Below are positions 62,201 through 64,000 of a stretch of 64,000 nucleotides of DNA, in pieces. Made by a program: the position numbers and the translations under genes. The notes beneath the pieces are model-generated. The model was not told where the DNA came from and searched no databases. It saw only the letters and a program-made list of their open reading frames with translations. Origin of the DNA: Paenibacillaceae bacterium (lineage in GTDB: Bacteria; Bacillota; Clostridia; Lachnospirales; Lachnospiraceae). Within the stretch, counting starts at the first letter, position 1. The number at the start of each line of letters is the position of its first letter. Where the stretch lies: assembly GCA_015057715.1 (NCBI GenBank), contig SVDS01000001.1, positions 1 to 64,000 of the forward strand. Reading direction: 5' to 3'.

Positions 62201-63271
62201 ATAATGCCCGCAGCTTGGCCCCAGGCGTGCATGAGTATTATTATCTTCTATAATGTGACCAATATATTGGACGCCGTGTTCTTCGCACCATGTTCCAATA
62301 TAGTCGGAGAAATTTTCCTGGTAAAGATCTGTAATGATATCCATATAGTGATAACGGATTTCCTGCGCTTCTTCTCCACCCTCAAACCAGAGATAAGGTA
62401 AATACCGTCTCATCTGCTTCCCTAACCGCTCCTCTAAAAGTGAATCCACCTTTTCATCCCAGGGAAGGGGCATCTCTGTCCCCATCTTCATATCCATGGA
62501 AAAGCCGGTTTGGGCGGTGAGATTATAAAAACCAGGCTCGTCTGAGAAAAAACCGGCAAGCGTATTACCAAAATACTCTTTAAAATGACTGTGGTGTGAC
62601 TCATATACCTCATCGATCAAAAGCCTTACAGAATTCTTATCGAGCATATTAATATAGTCTTCCTGAACAGTCACACCACCGGTCTGCTCCAGTATGTAAC
62701 TGATCCTGTACTTCCCTTCGGGTACATCAAAGGTCAGCCATCCATCAGAATAATGATTGGTAATATCAGCTGCCGTACCTGACCAGAATTTCCCCTTGCC
62801 TCTCTCACTCATCAGGCAGGCTAACAATCTTGAAGTATGTTTTGATAAGGGTTTTCCTTTTTCTGCAAGACCGTTTTCCAAATCGATTCTGATGTGATAA
62901 TCCTTAAGCGGTCCTTCTACATCAAATTCCCGGTGAACCAGGAACTTGCGTTTCAGTTCATCTCCCGCCTGTCGCACTCTGCCGTTGGCAAATCCGGTTG
63001 GAAAATGGGAATCGTCTAATATCCATACCTTCATTCCCCTTTCTTTCGCCTCTTGAAGGACAACTGAAACATCTTTCCACCACCCTTCCTTTACAAATTC
63101 TGGATGCGGCCTGGATTCTAAACAAACAGCCCGAATCCCGGTATCAAATATTTTCTGGATATACTCCCGAATGATTTCTTCTCCTTTTCCATGAAGCCAG
63201 AGAAACGGCAATATGTAATTCTCTCCTCTTCCTTCCAATACTTCCTGCAAACGGTCCTTTTCAGCCATCAT
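59255..63271 (-). CDS. Two-enzyme fusion: GH106-like domain and GH43 domain
   Basis: A 1,338-aa cytoplasmic protein without signal peptide. Residues 1-700 resemble GH106-related enzymes: LPFLWLHGKG, then GWWKDVSVVLQEAKERGMKV and ILDDSHFPTGFANG. A jelly roll (about 720-850: EVFVNGKSAGVRINTPYRFDL) follows. From about 850 a GH43 five-bladed propeller is seen, with EPHIFGDRVYIYGSHD, CIWAPDVVKGLDGRYYLYY (pKa-modulating Asp) and FFEASSVRKIGERYY (acid Glu). A CBM6-like beta domain closes the protein. Linking the two activities suggests one substrate with two kinds of bond. ATG 63271 overlaps the preceding GH3 stop by 4 nt. Precise specificities are not readable. Confidence 0.85.
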   Translation of the reverse strand: MMAEKDRLQEVLEGRGENYILPFLWLHGKGEEIIREYIQKIFDTGIRAVCLESRPHPEFVKEGWWKDVSVVLQEAKERGMKVWILDDSHFPTGFANGRVRQAGDELKRKFLVHREFDVEGPLKDYHIRIDLENGLAEKGKPLSKHTSRLLACLMSERGKGKFWSGTAADITNHYSDGWLTFDVPEGKYRISYILEQTGGVTVQEDYINMLDKNSVRLLIDEVYESHHSHFKEYFGNTLAGFFSDEPGFYNLTAQTGFSMDMKMGTEMPLPWDEKVDSLLEERLGKQMRRYLPYLWFEGGEEAQEIRYHYMDIITDLYQENFSDYIGTWCEEHGVQYIGHIIEDNNTHARLGPSCGHYFKAIHGQHMSGVDVVQHQIMPELNGAYYSFTLNKEADGAFYYYGLAKLGASMAHLEKKTQGRALCELYGAYGWMEGLRLMKWLTDHMLVRGINTFVPHAFSDMNFPDPDCPPHFYADGNDPQYPYMKYLFQYLNRSCHLLNGGKAVVHAAVLYHAEMEWLGDCMMFHQIGKELMENQTDYDVIPIEKLLSMEIKDGRLYGDGVSYRCLFVPGAQKYPEALKTWLEEAKDSRLPVYQVTEEQLEQEEIAAKVIPLSIVSQTAVLHECNDIEISEKVPYLRYYHYNHKKDNSGVHMFFNESTLHEVHVEIRLNHIKKSNIYTYDPYENRLSKRLDWQDGTILLHLEPAETLYLIESDESYKAEIARNIIWKEEKTDFEFEISAADYRSPGQIEHVITTSKLQDFFQWYPEFAGYIYYKTQIGKQETCMLHLGAAYEAAEVFVNGKSAGVRINTPYRFDLTGMLNLEQNEIIIKIATNLVYAQCDRFSRNAVIAPMGLMGPVTLLTGGKPQAFNPYLPSYEYIPDGEPHIFGDRVYIYGSHDSFDGDLYCMNDYVCYSAAVTNLTAWRYEGVIYRKNQDPRNTDGCHCIWAPDVVKGLDGRYYLYYCMDVLPEIGVAVCDTPVGKYEYLGLVRYLNGEILGRREGDYIQFDPGVFIDTDKSIYLYSGNAPRRMEDVKQTEKKSSQVMKLKEDMLTIEEGPIPLIPSILNSAGTGYEGYEFFEASSVRKIGERYYFVYSDVNSSSLCYAVSDHPDSGYEFGGVLIDICDNGIKGRNYKANFPGNTHGGIEYINGKWYIFYHRQTNHTQFSRQGCAEEIKILPDGTIPQVEITSCGLNGGPLCGKGLYEARIACNLWGKNGVAVFRRKDPESEFPYFTQDGPDREDTPNQYIANMRDGAVCGFKYFLFSGVKEITIGVRGNSDGKFIITTEAGGNICGEILVKPECGDRKKWLNFTGKVQIPQGIHGLFFEYKGKGSVDFLDFELK

Positions 63272-64000
63272 ATATGCTCCTTTCGTTCTAAAGCAAATTC
63301 TGCGCCTGCTTCTGTGTCACTGCTGTTGTCAATCCATAACAAATAGCTTCCCGGCTCACTTGTCAATCTGCCATCCGCATCATGAAACTGCAGCATTTCT
63401 TCTGTAATCTCAAACTCAACTTTCTGTTCTTCCCCCTGCTCCAGCGTAACCTTGCAAATGCCTTTAAGCTCCTTTACCGGACGCACTACACTGGCGGCTA
63501 TATCCCGGATATAAAGCTGAACCGTCTCCGTTCCCTTTCTGCTGCCGGCGTTTTTCACTGTTACAAAAGCTTTCAGACTCTTTTCAGCCCCTCCTATGGT
63601 TTTCCTGCTTAATTCCACGGGAGATATGACAAAATCGGTATAGCTTAATCCATAACCAAAGGGGTAAAGTGGGTGATTTGGGATATCCAGATACCTGGAA
63701 CGGTAAAAGGCAATATCTTCTTTTCCATTTAATGGCCTTCCCGTTGCATACTCATTATAATGAACCGGTATCTGCCCTACGGAATAGGGAAAACTAACAG
63801 GCAGTTTGCCGGAAGGATTATAGGCTCCGGTGAGCACATCTACAATAGCATTACCGCCCTCGGTTCCCGGCAGCCATACTTCCAGAACTGCCATAGATTT
63901 TTCTGAGATTTCCCGTAAATCAAGGGGCCGGCCGCCAAAAATAACTGTGACAATTCTGGGATTCACTTCTGATACCTTTCGAAACAGTTCCAACTGTACC
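63268..64000 (-). CDS. GH3 glycoside hydrolase, C-terminal part, cut by window edge
   Basis: The frame is open to the right edge, so the N-terminal catalytic barrel is outside the window. The visible 243 residues cover the end of the GH3 alpha/beta sandwich (VIFGGRPLDL, VLEVWLPGTEGGNAIVDVL, PSGKLPVSFPYSVGQIP) and the fibronectin III-like domain (GYGLSYTDF, VTVKNAGSRKGTETVQLY). Enzymes of this build are beta-glucosidases, beta-xylosidases or alpha-arabinosidases. It is translationally coupled to the fusion gene. Confidence 0.92.
   Translation of the reverse strand, partial: VQLELFRKVSEVNPRIVTVIFGGRPLDLREISEKSMAVLEVWLPGTEGGNAIVDVLTGAYNPSGKLPVSFPYSVGQIPVHYNEYATGRPLNGKEDIAFYRSRYLDIPNHPLYPFGYGLSYTDFVISPVELSRKTIGGAEKSLKAFVTVKNAGSRKGTETVQLYIRDIAASVVRPVKELKGICKVTLEQGEEQKVEFEITEEMLQFHDADGRLTSEPGSYLLWIDNSSDTEAGAEFALERKEHI

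Noticed and set aside
61835..62401. 188-codon open frame on the plus strand
   Set aside because: Antisense to the GH106-like/GH43 gene and without domain signals.

Overview
The window looks like a Firmicutes chromosome of the Lachnospiraceae kind (Lacrimispora/Enterocloster-like). The evidence is strong AGGAGG ribosome sites, a pyruvate:ferredoxin oxidoreductase with Ptb/Buk fermentation genes, YesM/YesN-type glycan regulators, several large serine recombinases and a c-di-GMP riboswitch. The genus is an inference. Almost every gene is on the minus strand; the exception is a small plus-strand block at 36.8-39.8 kb.

Region 1 (1-14.3 kb) is a visibly AT-rich anti-phage island. Read in the direction of transcription it holds a controller-type HTH gene with a clear promoter, two cytosine-C5 methyltransferases, an HNH nuclease, a Gabija pair (gajA, gajB), a 1,308-aa TPR-CHAT protease, two unrecognised proteins, and the first codons of another gene cut by the window edge. 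Region 2 (14.3-16.1 kb) is an IS30-family insertion sequence with imperfect terminal repeats, a 15-bp flanking direct repeat and a transposase interrupted at an A8 run. Region 3 (16.2-22.5 kb) is a mobile-element core: two complete large serine recombinases, a third lacking the catalytic domain, a lone resolvase-like domain without the catalytic serine, two small proteins, a long structured leader and a sigma-like regulator. The defence genes are probably its cargo. Next to it (22.6-23.4 kb) is a gene-free stretch with a c-di-GMP-I riboswitch and terminator that now controls no obvious gene.

Region 4 (23.4-41.1 kb) is the most interesting metabolic locus. One ten-gene operon encodes PFOR, an aconitase-like protein without iron-sulphur ligands, a small-large swapped LeuD-LeuC fusion, phosphotransbutyrylase, a 2-hydroxycarboxylate transporter, butyrate kinase, a YczE-type membrane protein, a thioesterase, an isopropylmalate-dehydrogenase-like enzyme and a metallo-beta-lactamase-fold hydrolase. 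Divergent genes encode a LacI-type regulator, a biotin-dependent carboxyltransferase subunit and an AhpD-like protein. The same 13-bp tandem repeats sit on both metabolic promoters. A PrpR_N-chemoreceptor fusion follows. Together they suggest uptake of a malate-like 2-hydroxyacid, isomerisation, oxidative decarboxylation to a 2-oxoacid, then acyl-CoA, acyl phosphate, ATP and a short-chain acid.

Region 5 (41.6-43.6 kb) is a LysR regulator with an NmrA-type reductase. Region 6 (43.8-50.0 kb) is a glucuronide operon: LacI regulator, ABC importer and beta-glucuronidase. Region 7 (50.1-64.0 kb) is a second glycan locus: GH3 (cut by the edge), a GH106-like/GH43 fusion, a YesM/YesN two-component pair, an ABC importer and a GH2 enzyme.
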